Assembly (NCBI RefSeq): GCF_041146395.1
Contig: NW_027182938.1
Coordinates: 312,412 to 376,411 of the forward strand
Reading direction: 5' to 3'
DNA: 64,000 nucleotides
Origin: Eulemur rufifrons
Lineage: Eukaryota; Chordata; Mammalia; Primates; Lemuridae
Shown here piece after piece: positions 45,317 to 57,865 of this stretch (position 1 is the first letter of the stretch; every line of letters begins with the position of its first letter). Made by a program: the position numbers and the translations under genes. The notes beneath the pieces are model-generated. The model searched no databases. It was not told the DNA's origin and worked only from the letters and a program-made list of their open reading frames with translations.

Positions 45317-47558
45317 TGAGGCGGGTGCCGTGGGACGCCCCAAGAGGCCCAGCGGCCAGGCGTCCCTCCCTGCCCAGTCGAGTCCCTCCCGCCCGACGCC
45401 CTGGCGCCCTGGCGCTTCCCGAGATCCCCGTGTCCAGATCGGGGCGCGGGGAGGCGGGCGGGGGGCGGGGCTGAGGGCAGGGGGAGACCCACCGCCGGGT
45501 CTGGCGCGCGGGCGCACACGCCCCCGTCCGCCACCGCCAACAGGGACGCACCGCGCCAGCGTCCCACGCCCCAGCGATCGGACCCGCGGACACGGACACG
45601 GGCGCGCAGGGACAGCCTTCCCGGCGTGGCGACGGAGGGCCGGAGCCGGAGAGTGCGCGGGAGCCGGCCCTCCCCCGCGCCACGCCGGGGCACGGTGAGG
45701 AGGGGGTCGGGGGCGGGGCCGGGACCAGGAGGCGGGGCCGTGGGCCCGGTCCCTCCCCGCAGGTCCCGAAGACGCGCGGCCCCCCTGCCTGGGGAGGACC
45801 GTTCTGCCCCGATCCCCGTCGGGGCCGGGGGGTGGGCGGAGGAGCGGGGTGGCGGGAGGAGCCGGGGACGTCCCGGAGTACGGGGGGGGGGGGGGGGCTG
45901 CGGAGAGCCAGCGGCGCTTAGGGATCCCGCCACCCGGCTCCCTGTGGGCCCGGGTCTGGGGCCCACCCCCGGCAGCCTGCAGAAGGGCCGGGACGGCCCC
46001 GCCGCTCCCGCTGCGGCTGCCGCTGCCGCCGCCTGGCGGTGGTGCCGCGGCGGGGGGAGGGGAGGAGGCGGCGGGGGCGGGGGCCGAGGCCGGGGGCGGG
46101 GCGGGGTGGCGGGAGCCGGGGCCGGCCGGGAGGGCGGAGGGAGGGGGCTCCCCCTTCGCCACCCCCCGCCCCCCGACCCCCGCAGGCCGGCGGGCGGGAC
46201 CAAAGAAGGGGCGAAAGCCTAGGGCACCCCACCCGGTAGGGAGGAAACTTAAAACCCCGATCGCTCTGTCGGCTGGGAGGGGAACCCTTCCACGCACGCT
46301 GCCCACGGGGCAGCTGGATTTATACAACCATTTGGAAAACAATTTAGCATAAAGGGATAAAAAAAAAAAAAAAAGAACAAAAAAAAAAAAACCAGGGGCA
46401 TGATGTAGGAACAAGCCTATTCTCTGCGTGGCACGTACCATAGAGAAGAGAGGGCACGCGTGACCGGGAAACACCCGGGGCGGTACTCACGGGAGCCCCG
46501 TTTCCGTGGACCCGGTGAAAGACGGTTCAGAGAGATTTCCACGTCTCCCTGCGGTGCCGGTCCACAGCAGCGCCGACGAACCGCAGCTTCGCGTGTGAGA
46601 GAGGATGCTTCTCCGGACCCAAGGTCTCCCCTGGAACACAAGTTCCCCAGAATGAAGCCAGAAGGGTTCCACGTATATGATAGAGCCCGTGAAAGGAACA
46701 GAACGTCTCCGTGAGAGAGTCACGTCCTAGGGAGCCAAAACTTTCAAAGGAAAAGCGAGGAAAAGGGTGACCGTCCACAGGGGATTTGTTTGGGAGAAGG
46801 GTTTTCTGGGTTCCAGGCCTTCAGGAACAGACACACAGCGGTGTCCAACCCGGGAATAAACTCCCACGTGTATAAGGTCGGCGGTGGAGGCTCGGTACAG
46901 TTCATTCTATTTAATAGAATCATCACAACGCTTATGCTCTAACATATCCACTTCCCAAGTTAAAAGTAAAAGAGAAAGAAACAGACTGTAAATTTCTAGT
47001 TGTCATAACCCCCTTTAAATTGGATCATGTCTTCATTCGGGGGAAATGATTATCTTGGGGATTCTGCGTCCATCTGTCTGGGAACACTGTCTAACTCTCC
47101 ATGGATTTGGGCCGTCCTTGATGCTTCTGCCAAGTTTTCCGTGTAAGTCGGCACCCGTTTCCCCTAGGTGCGACGTAGATCTTCTGCGACCTCGAATATG
47201 AATCCTTTGGAAAAGTTGCATTCGTTATCGTGTATTGGGCCTGAGCGTGTGCTGAATTTAGAGCCGGTCCGTCAGAAGTTGCGGAGGCCCGGCCCTGCCA
47301 CAGCTGTCTGAGGGGCGACAGCCTCGGGGACTGAGCCTTGACATGTAAAAACCTGACCTCTCTCCAGGGTCCACGGGGCAGGGTCCGGGCCAGCCGGGGC
47401 GGTGGGGGCAGGCCCGGGGCGGGCCCGGAGGGCGGAGGGCCCCCCCTTCCCAGCCGAGGCGGGCGGCGGAGGAGGAGCCCGCCCCCCCACACACACACAC
47501 GCCTTCTGGGCCTGGGGGTCGGGAGAGCCAAAGAGGCAAAGGAAAAAAAAACAAAAAA

Positions 47559-47667
47559 GCGTACGGCGGCCCCCGGGTCTCCCATCCAGGGCCCGGCCGG
47601 GACCGACCCTGCTTAGCTTCCCAGACCAGACGGGATCGGGCGCCTCCGGGGCGGCGCGGCCTTAGAC
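47559..47667 (-). pseudogene. 5S rRNA-derived copy A, unit U12
   Basis: Same as copy A of U1 with the long terminator; D-box-like element at 47688-47699. Confidence 0.9.
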
Positions 47668-48886
47668 TGAGGCGGGAGCTCCCGGAGGCCCCAAGAGGCC
47701 CAGCGGCCAGGCGTCCCTCCCTGCCCAGTCCAGTGCCTCCCGCCCGCCGCCCTGGCGCTTCGCCAGACCCCCTGTCCAGATCGGGGCGGGGGGGGCTGGG
47801 GGGCGAAGGTGGGCGGGGACCAGGGCAAGGAGAGACTGACGGGTCTGGCGGTCGGTCGGGCGCACACGGCCCCCTCCCCCACCGAAAACAGGGACGCACC
47901 GCACCAGCGTCCCACGCCCCAGCGATCGGACCCACGGACACGGACACGGGCGCGCAGGGACAGCCTTCCAGGCGTGGGGAGGGCGGGACGGAGCCGGAGA
48001 GTGCGCGGGAGCCGGCCCTCCCCCGCGCCAGGCCAGGGCACGGTGGGCAGGGGCTCGGGGGCGGGGCCGGGACCAGGAGGCGGGGCCGGGAGGTCCGGAA
48101 GACGCGCGGCCCCCCTGCCTGGGGAGGACCGTTCTGCCCCGATCCCCGATCCCCGTCGGGGCACGCGGGTGGCAGCGGCACCCGCGGGGTCCCGGTGCCG
48201 GCCGGCCCGTCGCTTGGTCGGGCGGCCGGCGGGTCGTTGGGGTCCGGGAGCGCGCGCTCCCCGCTGTTCCCTGGTTTCCCGTGGCACGTCCTCTCTGTCT
48301 GCCCGGGTGGCCGTGGCCGGCGACCTGCCGTGTGCGGCGCGGTGCGGTGCGCCTGTGTGTCCCTCGGGAGCCCCCCCGCCTCCCCGGGAGAGGAGCCCCG
48401 CCCAGCGTGAGTCCCGGGCCGGAGGCCCCGGTGTGCGGGGGCGGAGAGGAAGTCCACGGTGGGCTGGGGGTCGGGGGCCCAGGGGACGGTTTTCTTCCGC
48501 GGGCTGGCCCCCCGCCCGCCGAAGGGGACGTCCCGGAGTACGGGGGGCCGGGGAGAGCCAGCAGCGCTTAGGGATCCCGCCACCCGGTCCGCTGTGGGCC
48601 CGGGTCTGGGGCCCCCCCGGCTGCCGGCAGAAGGGCTGGGATGGCCCCGCCGCTCCCGCTCCCGCTGCCGCCGCCTGGCGGTGCTGCAGGGGAAGAGGCG
48701 CCGGGGGCCGGGGCCGGGCCGGGGGAGGAGCGGGGTGGCGGGAGCCGGGGACGTTTCGGAGGGCGGAGGGGCCCCCCCTTCCCAGCCTAGGCGGGCGGAG
48801 GAGGGGGAGACCCCCCCACACACACACACATTCCGGGCCAGGGGGGGTCGGGACAGCAAAAGAGGCAAAGGAAAAAGAAAACAAAA

Positions 48887-48994
48887 GCGTACGGCGGCCC
48901 CCGGTCTCCCATCCAGGGCCTGGCCGGGCCCGACCCTGCTTAGCTTCCCAGAGCAGACGGGATCGGGCGCCTCAGGGGCGGCGCGGCCTTAGAC
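48887..48994 (-). pseudogene. 5S rRNA-derived copy B, unit U12
   Basis: Same as copy B of U1; D-box-like element at 49015-49026. Confidence 0.9.
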
Positions 48995-49438
48995 TGAGGC
49001 GGGTGCCGTGGGACGCCCCAAGAGGCCCAGCGGCCAGGCGTCCTTCCCTGCCCAGTCGAGTCCCTCCCGCCCGCCGCCCTGGCGCCCTGGCGCTTCCCGA
49101 GACCCCCGTGTCCAGCTCGGGGCGCGGGGAGGCGGGCGGGGGGCGGGGCTGAGGGCAGGGGGAGACCGACGGGTCTGGCGCGCGGGCGCACACGCCCCCC
49201 TCCGTCACCGCCAACACGGACGCACCGCGCCAGCGTCCCACGCCCCCACGAGCAGACCCACGGACAGGGACACGGGCGCGCAGGGACAGACTTCCCGGCG
49301 TGGGGACGGAGGGCCAGAGCTGGAGAGTGCGCGGGTGCGGGCTCTCCCCCGCGCCACGCCGGTGACACACACAGGCACACAGCTTCCAGGCCAGGGGGCG
49401 GGGCAGCAAAAGAGGCAAAGGACAAAAAAAACAAAAAA

Positions 49439-49556
49439 GCGTACGGCGGCCCCCGGGTCTCCCGGGTCTCCCATCCAGGACCCGGCCGGGCCCGACCCTG
49501 CTTAGCTTCCCAGAGCAGACGGGATCGGGCGCCTTCGGGGCGGCGCGGCCTTAGAC
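49439..49556 (-). pseudogene. 5S rRNA-derived copy C, unit U12
   Basis: Same as copy C of U1; D-box-like element at 49577-49588. Confidence 0.9.
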
Positions 49557-51623
49557 TGAGGCGGGTGCCGTGGGACGCCCCAAGAGGCCCAGCGGCCAGG
49601 CGTCCCTCCCTGCCCAGTCGAGTCCCTCCCGCCCGACGCCCTGGCGCCCTGGCGCTTCCCGAGATCCCCGTGTCCAGATCGGGGCGCGGGGAGGCGGGCG
49701 GGGGGCGGGGCTGAGGGCAGGGGGAGACCCACCGCCGGGTCTGGCGCGCGGGCGCACACGCCCCCGTCCGCCACCGCCAACAGGGACGCACCGCGCCAGC
49801 GTCCCACGCCCCAGCGATCGGACCCGCGGACACGGACACGGGCGCGCAGGGACAGCCTTCCCGGCGTGGCGACGGAGGGCCGGAGCCGGAGAGTGCGCGG
49901 GAGCCGGCCCTCCCCCGCGCCACGCCGGGGCACGGTGAGGAGGGGGTCGGGGGCGGGGCCGGGACCAGGAGGCGGGGCCGTGGGCCCGGTCCCTCCCCGC
50001 AGGTCCCGAAGACGCGCGGCCCCCCTGCCTGGGGAGGACCGTTCTGCCCCGATCCCCGTCGGGGCCGGGGGGTGGGCGGAGGAGCGGGGTGGCGGGAGGA
50101 GCCGGGGACGTCCCGGAGTACGGGGGGGGGGGGGGGGGGCTGCGGAGAGCCAGCGGCGCTTAGGGATCCCGCCACCCGGCTCCCTGTGGGCCCGGGTCTG
50201 GGGCCCACCCCCGGCAGCCTGCAGAAGGGCCGGGACGGCCCCGCCGCTCCCGCTGCGGCTGCCGCTGCCGCCGCCTGGCGGTGGTGCCGCGGCGGGGGGA
50301 GGGGAGGAGGCGGCGGGGGCGGGGGCCGAGGCCGGGGGCGGGGCGGGGTGGCGGGAGCCGGGGCCGGCCGGGAGGGCGGAGGGAGGGGGCTCCCCCTTCG
50401 CCACCCCCCGCCCCCCGACCCCCGCAGGCCGGCGGGCGGGACCAAAGAAGGGGCGAAAGCCTAGGGCACCCCACCCGGTAGGGAGGAAACTTAAAACCCC
50501 GATCGCTCTGTCGGCTGGGAGGGGAACCCTTCCACGCACGCTGCCCACGGGGCAGCTGGATTTATACAACCATTTGGAAAACAATTTAGCATAAAGGGAT
50601 AAAAAAAAAAAAAAAAGAACAAAAAAAAAAAAACCAGGGGCATGATGTAGGAACAAGCCTATTCTCTGCGTGGCACGTACCATAGAGAAGAGAGGGCACG
50701 CGTGACCGGGAAACACCCGGGGCGGTACTCACGGGAGCCCCGTTTCCGTGGACCCGGTGAAAGACGGTTCAGAGAGATTTCCACGTCTCCCTGCGGTGCC
50801 GGTCCACAGCAGCGCCGACGAACCGCAGCTTCGCGTGTGAGAGAGGATGCTTCTCCGGACCCAAGGTCTCCCCTGGAACACAAGTTCCCCAGAATGAAGC
50901 CAGAAGGGTTCCACGTATATGATAGAGCCCGTGAAAGGAACAGAACGTCTCCGTGAGAGAGTCACGTCCTAGGGAGCCAAAACTTTCAAAGGAAAAGCGA
51001 GGAAAAGGGTGACCGTCCACAGGGGATTTGTTTGGGAGAAGGGTTTTCTGGGTTCCAGGCCTTCAGGAACAGACACACAGCGGTGTCCAACCCGGGAATA
51101 AACTCCCACGTGTATAAGGTCGGCGGTGGAGGCTCGGTACAGTTCATTCTATTTAATAGAATCATCACAACGCTTATGCTCTAACATATCCACTTCCCAA
51201 GTTAAAAGTAAAAGAGAAAGAAACAGACTGTAAATTTCTAGTTGTCATAACCCCCTTTAAATTGGATCATGTCTTCATTCGGGGGAAATGATTATCTTGG
51301 GGATTCTGCGTCCATCTGTCTGGGAACACTGTCTAACTCTCCATGGATTTGGGCCGTCCTTGATGCTTCTGCCAAGTTTTCCGTGTAAGTCGGCACCCGT
51401 TTCCCCTAGGTGCGACGTAGATCTTCTGCGACCTCGAATATGAATCCTTTGGAAAAGTTGCATTCGTTATCGTGTATTGGGCCTGAGTGTGTGCTGAATT
51501 TAGAGCCGGTCCGTCAGAAGTTGCGGAGGCCCGGCCCTGCCACAGCTGTCTGAGGGGCGACAGCCTCGGGGACTGAGCCTTGACATGTAAAAACCTGACC
51601 TCTCTCCAGGGTCCGGGCAAAAA

Positions 51624-51732
51624 GCGTACGGCGGCCCCCGGGTCTCCCATCCAGGGCCCGGCCGGGACCGACCCTGCTTAGCTTCCCAGACCAGACGGGA
51701 TCGGGCGCCTCCGGGGCGGCGCGGCCTTAGAC
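51624..51732 (-). pseudogene. 5S rRNA-derived copy A, unit U13 (short terminator)
   Basis: T5 terminator at 51619-51623; D-box-like element at 51753-51764. Confidence 0.9.
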
Positions 51733-52953
51733 TGAGGCGGGAGCTCCCGGAGGCCCCAAGAGGCCCAGCGGCCAGGCGTCCCTCCCTGCCCAGTCCAGTG
51801 CCTCCCGCCCGCCGCCCTGGCGCTTCGCCAGACCCCCTGTCCAGATCGGGGCGGGGGGGGCTGGGGGGCGAAGGTGGGCGGGGACCAGGGCAAGGAGAGA
51901 CTGACGGGTCTGGCGGTCGGTCGGGCGCACACGGCCCCCTCCCCCACCGAAAACAGGGACGCACCGCACCAGCGTCCCACGCCCCAGCGATCGGACCCAC
52001 GGACACGGACACGGGCGCGCAGGGACAGCCTTCCAGGCGTGGGGAGGGCGGGACGGAGCCGGAGAGTGCGCGGGAGCCGGCCCTCCCCCGCGCCAGGCCA
52101 GGGCACGGTGGGCAGGGGCTCGGGGGCGGGGCCGGGACCAGGAGGCGGGGCCGGGAGGTCCGGAAGACGCGCGGCCCCCCTGCCTGGGGAGGACCGTTCT
52201 GCCCCGATCCCCGATCCCCGTCGGGGCACGCGGGTGGCAGCGGCACCCGCGGGGTCCCGGTGCCGGCCGGCCCGTCGCTTGGTCGGGCGGCCGGCGGGTC
52301 GTTGGGGTCCGGGAGCGCGCGCTCCCCGCTGTTCCCTGGTTTCCCGTGGCACGTCCTCTCTGTCTGCCCGGGTGGCCGTGGCCGGCGACCTGCCGTGTGC
52401 GGCGCGGTGCGGTGCGCCTGTGTGTCCCTCGGGAGCCCCCCCGCCTCCCCGGGAGAGGAGCCCCGCCCAGCGTGAGTCCCGGGCCGGAGGCCCCGGTGTG
52501 CGGGGGCGGAGAGGAAGTCCACGGTGGGCTGGGGGTCGGGGGCCCAGGGGACGGTTTTCTTCCGCGGGCTGGCCCCCCGCCCGCCGAAGGGGACGTCCCG
52601 GAGTACGGGGGGCCGGGGAGAGCCAGCAGCGCTTAGGGATCCCGCCACCCGGTCCGCTGTGGGCCCGGGTCTGGGGCCCCCCCGGCTGCCGGCAGAAGGG
52701 CTGGGATGGCCCCGCCGCTCCCGCTCCCGCTGCCGCCGCCTGGCGGTGCTGCAGGGGAAGAGGCGCCGGGGGCCGGGGCCGGGCCGGGGGAGGAGCGGGG
52801 TGGCGGGAGCCGGGGACGTTTCGGAGGGCGGAGGGGCCCCCCCTTCCCAGCCTAGGCGGGCGGAGGAGGGGGAGACCCCCCCCCACACACACACACATTC
52901 CGGGCCAGGGGGGGTCGGGACAGCAAAAGAGGCAAAGGAAAAAGAAAACAAAA

Positions 52954-53061
52954 GCGTACGGCGGCCCCCGGTCTCCCATCCAGGGCCTGGCCGGGCCCGA
53001 CCCTGCTTAGCTTCCCAGAGCAGACGGGATCGGGCGCCTCAGGGGCGGCGCGGCCTTAGAC
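52954..53061 (-). pseudogene. 5S rRNA-derived copy B, unit U13
   Basis: Same as copy B of U1; D-box-like element at 53082-53093. Confidence 0.9.
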
Positions 53062-53505
53062 TGAGGCGGGTGCCGTGGGACGCCCCAAGAGGCCCAGCGG
53101 CCAGGCGTCCTTCCCTGCCCAGTCGAGTCCCTCCCGCCCGCCGCCCTGGCGCCCTGGCGCTTCCCGAGACCCCCGTGTCCAGCTCGGGGCGCGGGGAGGC
53201 GGGCGGGGGGCGGGGCTGAGGGCAGGGGGAGACCGACGGGTCTGGCGCGCGGGCGCACACGCCCCCCTCCGTCACCGCCAACACGGACGCACCGCGCCAG
53301 CGTCCCACGCCCCCACGAGCAGACCCACGGACAGGGACACGGGCGCGCAGGGACAGACTTCCCGGCGTGGGGACGGAGGGCCAGAGCTGGAGAGTGCGCG
53401 GGTGCGGGCTCTCCCCCGCGCCACGCCGGTGACACACACAGGCACACAGCTTCCAGGCCAGGGGGCGGGGCAGCAAAAGAGGCAAAGGACAAAAAAAACA
53501 AAAAA

Positions 53506-53520
53506 GCGTACGGCGGCCCC
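53506..53520 (-). pseudogene. Remnant of 5S copy C, unit U13 (last 15 bp)
   Basis: Only the 3' terminal 15 bases of copy C (plus-strand gcgtacggcggcccc) and its T-run survive. The rest of the gene, including both promoter blocks and the D-box-like element, is replaced by the mosaic that follows. Confidence 0.85.
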
Positions 53521-53724
53521 GGAGACCCGGGGGGCCCGCCGTACGCTTTTTTGTTTTTTTTTGTCACTTTGCCTCTTTTGCTTGCCCCGCACCCCTGGCG
53601 CCCTGGAAGCTGTCGTGCCTGTGTGACTGTCACGGCGTGGCGCGGGGGAGAGCCCCAGCACCAGCGCCACGTCCAGCTCTGGCCCTCCGTCCCCCCGCCC
53701 GGGACGACGTCTGCTCCCTGCGCG
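53521..53724. other. Inverted mosaic replacing 5S copy C in U13
   Basis: This 204-bp stretch resembles the reverse complement of the sequence on its left (about 53330-53520): it contains GCCGTACGCTTTTTTG, TTTTTTTTGTC, GCCTCTTTTGC, GGAAGCTGT, GGCGTGGCGCGGGGGAGAGC and CCAGCTCTGGCCCTCCGTCC in that order. It is noisy, with many one-base additions, and several of these equal the bases expected at that place in a normal unit (for example the GGCGCC, GTGACTGT and CCGCCCG segments). The distance from gcggcccc to ccccgtgtcc is 220 bp, exactly as in U8. A blended consensus of normal and inverted reads explains both facts; a real inverted replacement is the alternative. Confidence 0.85.
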
Positions 53725-55864
53725 CCCGAGATCCCCGTGTCCAGATCGGGGCGCGGGGAGGCGGGCGGGGGGCGGGGCTGAGGGCAGGGGGAGACCCACC
53801 GCCGGGTCTGGCGCGCGGGCGCACACGCCCCCGTCCGCCACCGCCAACAGGGACGCACCGCGCCAGCGTCCCACGCCCCAGCGATCGGACCCGCGGACAC
53901 GGACACGGGCGCGCAGGGACAGCCTTCCCGGCGTGGCGACGGAGGGCCGGAGCCGGAGAGTGCGCGGGAGCCGGCCCTCCCCCGCGCCACGCCGGGGCAC
54001 GGTGAGGAGGGGGTCGGGGGCGGGGCCGGGACCAGGAGGCGGGGCCGTGGGCCCGGTCCCTCCCCGCAGGTCCCGAAGACGCGCGGCCCCCCTGCCTGGG
54101 GAGGACCGTTCTGCCCCGATCCCCGTCGGGGCCGGGGGGTGGGCGGAGGAGCGGGGTGGCGGGAGGAGCCGGGGACGTCCCGGAGTACGGGGGGGGGGGG
54201 GGGCTGCGGAGAGCCAGCGGCGCTTAGGGATCCCGCCACCCGGCTCCCTGTGGGCCCGGGTCTGGGGCCCACCCCCGGCAGCCTGCAGAAGGGCCGGGAC
54301 GGCCCCGCCGCTCCCGCTGCGGCTGCCGCTGCCGCCGCCTGGCGGTGGTGCCGCGGCGGGGGGAGGGGAGGAGGCGGCGGGGGCGGGGGCCGAGGCCGGG
54401 GGCGGGGCGGGGTGGCGGGAGCCGGGGCCGGCCGGGAGGGCGGAGGGAGGGGGCTCCCCCTTCGCCACCCCCCGCCCCCCGACCCCCGCAGGCCGGCGGG
54501 CGGGACCAAAGAAGGGGCGAAAGCCTAGGGCACCCCACCCGGTAGGGAGGAAACTTAAAACCCCCATCGCTCTGTCGGCTGGGAGGGGAACCCTTCCACG
54601 CACGCTGCCCACGGGGCAGCTGGATTTATACAACCATTTGGAAAACAATTTAGCATAAAGGGATAAAAAAAAAAAAAAAAGAACAAAAAAAAAAAAACCA
54701 GGGGCATGATGTAGGAACAAGCCTATTCTCTGCGTGGCACGTACCATAGAGAAGAGAGGGCACGCGTGACCGGGAAACACCCGGGGCGGTACTCACGGGA
54801 GCCCCGTTTCCGTGGACCCGGTGAAAGACGGTTCAGAGAGATTTCCACGTCTCCCTGCGGTGCCGGTCCACAGCAGCGCCGACGAACCGCAGCTTCGCGT
54901 GTGAGAGAGGATGCTTCTCCGGACCCAAGGTCTCCCCTGGAACACAAGTTCCCCAGAATGAAGCCAGAAGGGTTCCACGTATATGATAGAGCCCGTGAAA
55001 GGAACAGAACGTCTCCGTGAGAGAGTCACGTCCTAGGGAGCCAAAACTTTCAAAGGAAAAGCGAGGAAAAGGGTGACCGTCCACAGGGGATTTGTTTGGG
55101 AGAAGGGTTTTCTGGGTTCCAGGCCTTCAGGAACAGACACACAGCGGTGTCCAACCCGGGAATAAACTCCCACGTGTATAAGGTCGGCGGTGGAGGCTCG
55201 GTACAGTTCATTCTATTTAATAGAATCATCACAACGCTTATGCTCTAACATATCCACTTCCCAAGTTAAAAGTAAAAGAGAAAGAAACAGACTGTAAATT
55301 TCTAGTTGTCATAACCCCCTTTAAATTGGATCATGTCTTCATTCGGGGGAAATGATTATCTTGGGGATTCTGCGTCCATCTGTCTGGGAACACTGTCTAA
55401 CTCTCCATGGATTTGGGCCGTCCTTGATGCTTCTGCCAAGTTTTCCGTGTAAGTCGGCACCCGTTTCCCCTAGGTGCGACGTAGATCTTCTGCGACCTCG
55501 AATATGAATCCTTTGGAAAAGTTGCATTCGTTATCGTGTATTGGGCCTGAGCGTGTGCTGAATTTAGAGCCGGTCCGTCAGAAGTTGCGGAGGCCCGGCC
55601 CTGCCACAGCTGTCTGAGGGGCGACAGCCTCGGGGACTGAGCCTTGACATGTAAAAACCTGACCTCTCTCCAGGGTCCACGGGGCAGGGTCCGGGCCAGC
55701 CGGGGCGGTGGGGGCAGGCCCGGGGCGGGCCCGGAGGGCGGAGGGCCCCCCCTTCCCAGCCGAGGCGGGCGGCGGAGGAGGAGCCCGCCCCCCCACACAC
55801 ACACACGCCTTCTGGGCCTGGGGGTCGGGAGAGCCAAAGAGGCAAAGGAAAAAAAAACAAAAAA

Positions 55865-55973
55865 GCGTACGGCGGCCCCCGGGTCTCCCATCCAGGGCCC
55901 GGCCGGGACCGACCCTGCTTAGCTTCCCAGACCAGACGGGATCGGGCGCCTCCGGGGCGGCGCGGCCTTAGAC
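55865..55973 (-). pseudogene. 5S rRNA-derived copy A, unit U14
   Basis: Same as copy A of U1 with the long terminator; D-box-like element at 55994-56005. Confidence 0.9.
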
Positions 55974-57195
55974 TGAGGCGGGAGCTCCCGGAGGCCCCAA
56001 GAGGCCCAGCGGCCAGGCGTCCCTCCCTGCCCAGTCCAGTGCCTCCCGCCCGCCGCCCTGGCGCTTCGCCAGACCCCCTGTCCAGATCGGGGCGGGGGGG
56101 GCTGGGGGGCGAAGGTGGGCGGGGACCAGGGCAAGGAGAGACTGACGGGTCTGGCGGTCGGTCGGGCGCACACGGCCCCCTCCCCCACCGAAAACAGGGA
56201 CGCACCGCACCAGCGTCCCACGCCCCAGCGATCGGACCCACGGACACGGACACGGGCGCGCAGGGACAGCCTTCCAGGCGTGGGGAGGGCGGGACGGAGC
56301 CGGAGAGTGCGCGGGAGCCGGCCCTCCCCCGCGCCAGGCCAGGGCACGGTGGGCAGGGGCTCGGGGGCGGGGCCGGGACCAGGAGGCGGGGCCGGGAGGT
56401 CCGGAAGACGCGCGGCCCCCCTGCCTGGGGAGGACCGTTCTGCCCCGATCCCCGATCCCCGTCGGGGCACGCGGGTGGCAGCGGCACCCGCGGGGTCCCG
56501 GTGCCGGCCGGCCCGTCGCTTGGTCGGGCGGCCGGCGGGTCGTTGGGGTCCGGGAGCGCGCGCTCCCCGCTGTTCCCTGGTTTCCCGTGGCACGTCCTCT
56601 CTGTCTGCCCGGGTGGCCGTGGCCGGCGACCTGCCGTGTGCGGCGCGGTGCGGTGCGCCTGTGTGTCCCTCGGGAGCCCCCCCGCCTCCCCGGGAGAGGA
56701 GCCCCGCCCAGCGTGAGTCCCGGGCCGGAGGCCCCGGTGTGCGGGGGCGGAGAGGAAGTCCACGGTGGGCTGGGGGTCGGGGGCCCAGGGGACGGTTTTC
56801 TTCCGCGGGCTGGCCCCCCGCCCGCCGAAGGGGACGTCCCGGAGTACGGGGGGCCGGGGAGAGCCAGCAGCGCTTAGGGATCCCGCCACCCGGTCCGCTG
56901 TGGGCCCGGGTCTGGGGCCCCCCCGGCTGCCGGCAGAAGGGCTGGGATGGCCCCGCCGCTCCCGCTCCCGCTGCCGCCGCCTGGCGGTGCTGCAGGGGAA
57001 GAGGCGCCGGGGGCCGGGGCCGGGCCGGGGGAGGAGCGGGGTGGCGGGAGCCGGGGACGTTTCGGAGGGCGGAGGGGCCCCCCCTTCCCAGCCTAGGCGG
57101 GCGGAGGAGGGGGAGACCCCCCCCCCACACACACACACATTCCGGGCCAGGGGGGGTCGGGACAGCAAAAGAGGCAAAGGAAAAAGAAAACAAAA

Positions 57196-57303
57196 GCGTA
57201 CGGCGGCCCCCGGTCTCCCATCCAGGGCCTGGCCGGGCCCGACCCTGCTTAGCTTCCCAGAGCAGACGGGATCGGGCGCCTCAGGGGCGGCGCGGCCTTA
57301 GAC
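57196..57303 (-). pseudogene. 5S rRNA-derived copy B, unit U14
   Basis: Same as copy B of U1; D-box-like element at 57324-57335. Confidence 0.9.
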
Positions 57304-57747
57304 TGAGGCGGGTGCCGTGGGACGCCCCAAGAGGCCCAGCGGCCAGGCGTCCTTCCCTGCCCAGTCGAGTCCCTCCCGCCCGCCGCCCTGGCGCCCTGGC
57401 GCTTCCCGAGACCCCCGTGTCCAGCTCGGGGCGCGGGGAGGCGGGCGGGGGGCGGGGCTGAGGGCAGGGGGAGACCGACGGGTCTGGCGCGCGGGCGCAC
57501 ACGCCCCCCTCCGTCACCGCCAACACGGACGCACCGCGCCAGCGTCCCACGCCCCCACGAGCAGACCCACGGACAGGGACACGGGCGCGCAGGGACAGAC
57601 TTCCCGGCGTGGGGACGGAGGGCCAGAGCTGGAGAGTGCGCGGGTGCGGGCTCTCCCCCGCGCCACGCCGGTGACACACACAGGCACACAGCTTCCAGGC
57701 CAGGGGGCGGGGCAGCAAAAGAGGCAAAGGACAAAAAAAACAAAAAA

Positions 57748-57865
57748 GCGTACGGCGGCCCCCGGGTCTCCCGGGTCTCCCATCCAGGACCCGGCCGGGC
57801 CCGACCCTGCTTAGCTTCCCAGAGCAGACGGGATCGGGCGCCTTCGGGGCGGCGCGGCCTTAGAC
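57748..57865 (-). pseudogene. 5S rRNA-derived copy C, unit U14
   Basis: Same as copy C of U1; D-box-like element at 57886-57897. Confidence 0.9.

Larger units (their letters stand above)
42142..46218 (+). repeat. Unit U11, short class, recombinant marker (4077 bp)
   Basis: 163-bp deletion (junction 43313/43314), but C at 43169, the base otherwise found only in long units. 7-C tract, G16 at 45882-45897. Confidence 0.97.
46219..50460 (+). repeat. Unit U12, long class (4242 bp)
   Basis: No deletion beside copy A, 7-C tract, G18 at 50122-50139. Confidence 0.97.
50461..54524 (+). repeat. Unit U13, short-prime class with aberrant copy C (4064 bp)
   Basis: 163-bp deletion (junction 51618/51619) and the same nested 14-bp deletion as U8. 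T at 51488, 9-C tract, G15 at 54189-54203. Copy C is replaced by an inverted mosaic at 53521-53724. Despite this, unit length equals that of U8 except for one C in the C-tract. Confidence 0.95.

Noticed and set aside
53551..53781. New plus-strand ORFs created in the U13 mosaic
   Set aside because: They arise only from the inverted, noisy sequence and exist in no other unit.
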